Origin: Isosphaera sp.
GTDB lineage: Bacteria; Planctomycetota; Phycisphaerae; Phycisphaerales; UBA1924
DNA length: 64,000 nucleotides
Direction: 5' to 3'
NCBI GenBank assembly: GCA_013822085.1
Contig: PNJV01000008.1
Location: 1-64,000, forward strand
Below, in pieces: positions 63,460-64,000 of the stretch. How positions within the stretch are numbered: the first letter of the stretch is position 1; every line of letters begins with the position of its first letter. Below the pieces are notes generated by a model. The model searched no databases and was not told the DNA's origin. It saw only the letters and a list, made by a program, of their open reading frames with translations. The translations under genes were made by a program, and so were the position numbers.

Positions 63460-63660
63460 CCGGCCTCCGGAGGCCGGGTCCGTGGCCCCCCAGACCGACA
63501 CTCTCGCCGATTGCAGGCCGAAGCACAACCCGTTCATCCACCGAAAATTAGAGCCGCCAGGCAGAATCTAGTTGGCTGGACTTTCTAATTACATCGTCGC
63601 CAGTAACCGTTGGGTATTGCTGGCGGGGACACCCGCTAACGCACAATCCGTCAGTATGCA

Positions 63661-64000
63661 TCACGGCAGTAATAGCGGCGTATTCGTTGAAATCGGTACG
63701 CTGGGAGAAGTCAATGGTATTCCTGTTGGCGCAACGCTCCCATCAGCGAAGACGAGATGGGCACCATCGCCACCAGGAGCGGGCCACAAACGAGCAGAAT
63801 GCAACGTCTTCTCATGGCTGCGTGACCCAAAGTCGTGTCCGAGCCGCTTGAAGTGATCGTCAAGCGTCGCTTGGTTGCCCCATGTTGCCGATCTTCCTGA
63901 CTTTGCAAGATCCAGCACCCCAGGCAGTGCGTCGTCCGGCCCCTTTGGAGGGCCGTCGCCCGGAGACCGGCCCACCCCGCTTCCGCCACCAGATCCCGAG
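63661..64000 (-). CDS. Partial protein with H-X9-DG-like C-terminus (prepilin/DUF1559-like?)
   Basis: A reading frame that is open to the right edge of the window, so its 5' part is missing. The C-terminal part PAPGGDGAHLVFADGSVAP resembles the C-terminal end of planctomycete prepilin-like DUF1559 proteins (GGANFLFADGSV), but the preceding sequence (LAKSGRSATWGNQATLDDHF) is not clearly like that family. It has normal stop at 63661. The stretch 63460-63660 is without a gene that I can support. It could be a remnant. Confidence 0.35.
   Translation of the reverse strand, partial: SGSGGGSGVGRSPGDGPPKGPDDALPGVLDLAKSGRSATWGNQATLDDHFKRLGHDFGSRSHEKTLHSARLWPAPGGDGAHLVFADGSVAPTGIPLTSPSVPISTNTPLLLP

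Noticed and set aside
63711-63989. A 92-codon frame on the minus strand with a hydrophobic patch
   Set aside because: It overlaps the frame with the FADGSV motif, lacks a ribosome binding site and looks like chance.

Overview
The window is a very GC-rich, densely packed bacterial chromosome segment with 43 protein genes or gene remnants and one tRNA. It looks like a planctomycete of the Phycisphaerae type, possibly from a metagenome. The evidence is an extracellular HAF-repeat protein ending in a 'GC-type' dockerin tail, a DUF5117-type zinc metalloprotease, two enzymes of the futalosine (menaquinone) route, an ALG10-like membrane glycosyltransferase, and a prepilin-like H-X9-DG remnant at the right edge. 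This assignment is inferred from protein families; no rRNA is present to confirm it.

Layout. 0-11.5 kb: a giant AsmA-like envelope protein; mqnD and purF in tandem; an LptF/LptG-type permease; a GH57 glycosidase; the dockerin protein. 11.6-20.7 kb: an FHA-GAF histidine kinase downstream of clpC; divergent holA followed by an unknown envelope protein; an S41 protease. 20.8-27.9 kb: an ABC-2 permease with duplicated domains; an O-GlcNAc-transferase-like TPR protein with a frameshift; an unknown membrane protein; yicC; an isolated nuoB; a small lipoprotein with a frameshift. 28-34.7 kb: the metalloprotease, then a UbiA prenyltransferase divergent from a methyltransferase/GT-C pair. 34.7-50.6 kb: metabolic genes (class II DAHP synthase, aconitase, two HIT proteins, leucyl aminopeptidase, a large PLP enzyme, an MBL-fold protein, dihydrolipoyl dehydrogenase, an M42 peptidase) and a PIN-PhoH ATPase. 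50.8-57.1 kb: small membrane or unknown proteins, YceI, a methyltransferase, a nitroreductase and an HD-GYP protein. 57.1-62.9 kb: a tight minus-strand operon, nucleosidase (frameshifted)-nadD-mnmG-kefB. 63.1-64 kb: tRNA-Glu, then a visibly lower-GC stretch holding a transposase fragment and a partial reading frame.

Genes that work together. MqnD and the nucleosidase, if it is futalosine hydrolase, belong to the futalosine menaquinone pathway, but sit 57 kb apart. NuoB would feed electrons into that quinone pool. Class II DAHP synthase supplies chorismate, the precursor of the pathway. AsmA and LptF/G point to a two-membrane envelope.

The most interesting signal is regulatory. About a dozen genes have a TA(C/G)N(C/A)T hexamer ending only 5-10 nt before the start codon and no Shine-Dalgarno sequence, as expected of leaderless mRNAs. 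Genes inside operons or with longer leaders have clear GGAGG-type sites. In one 30-bp divergent spacer a perfect 14-bp palindrome supplies the hexamer in both directions. Three genes carry single-base frameshifts that may be assembly errors. I saw no CRISPR array, prophage or defence island. I found no clearly new enzymatic system; the UbiA/methyltransferase/GT-C cluster is the best candidate for an unassigned pathway.
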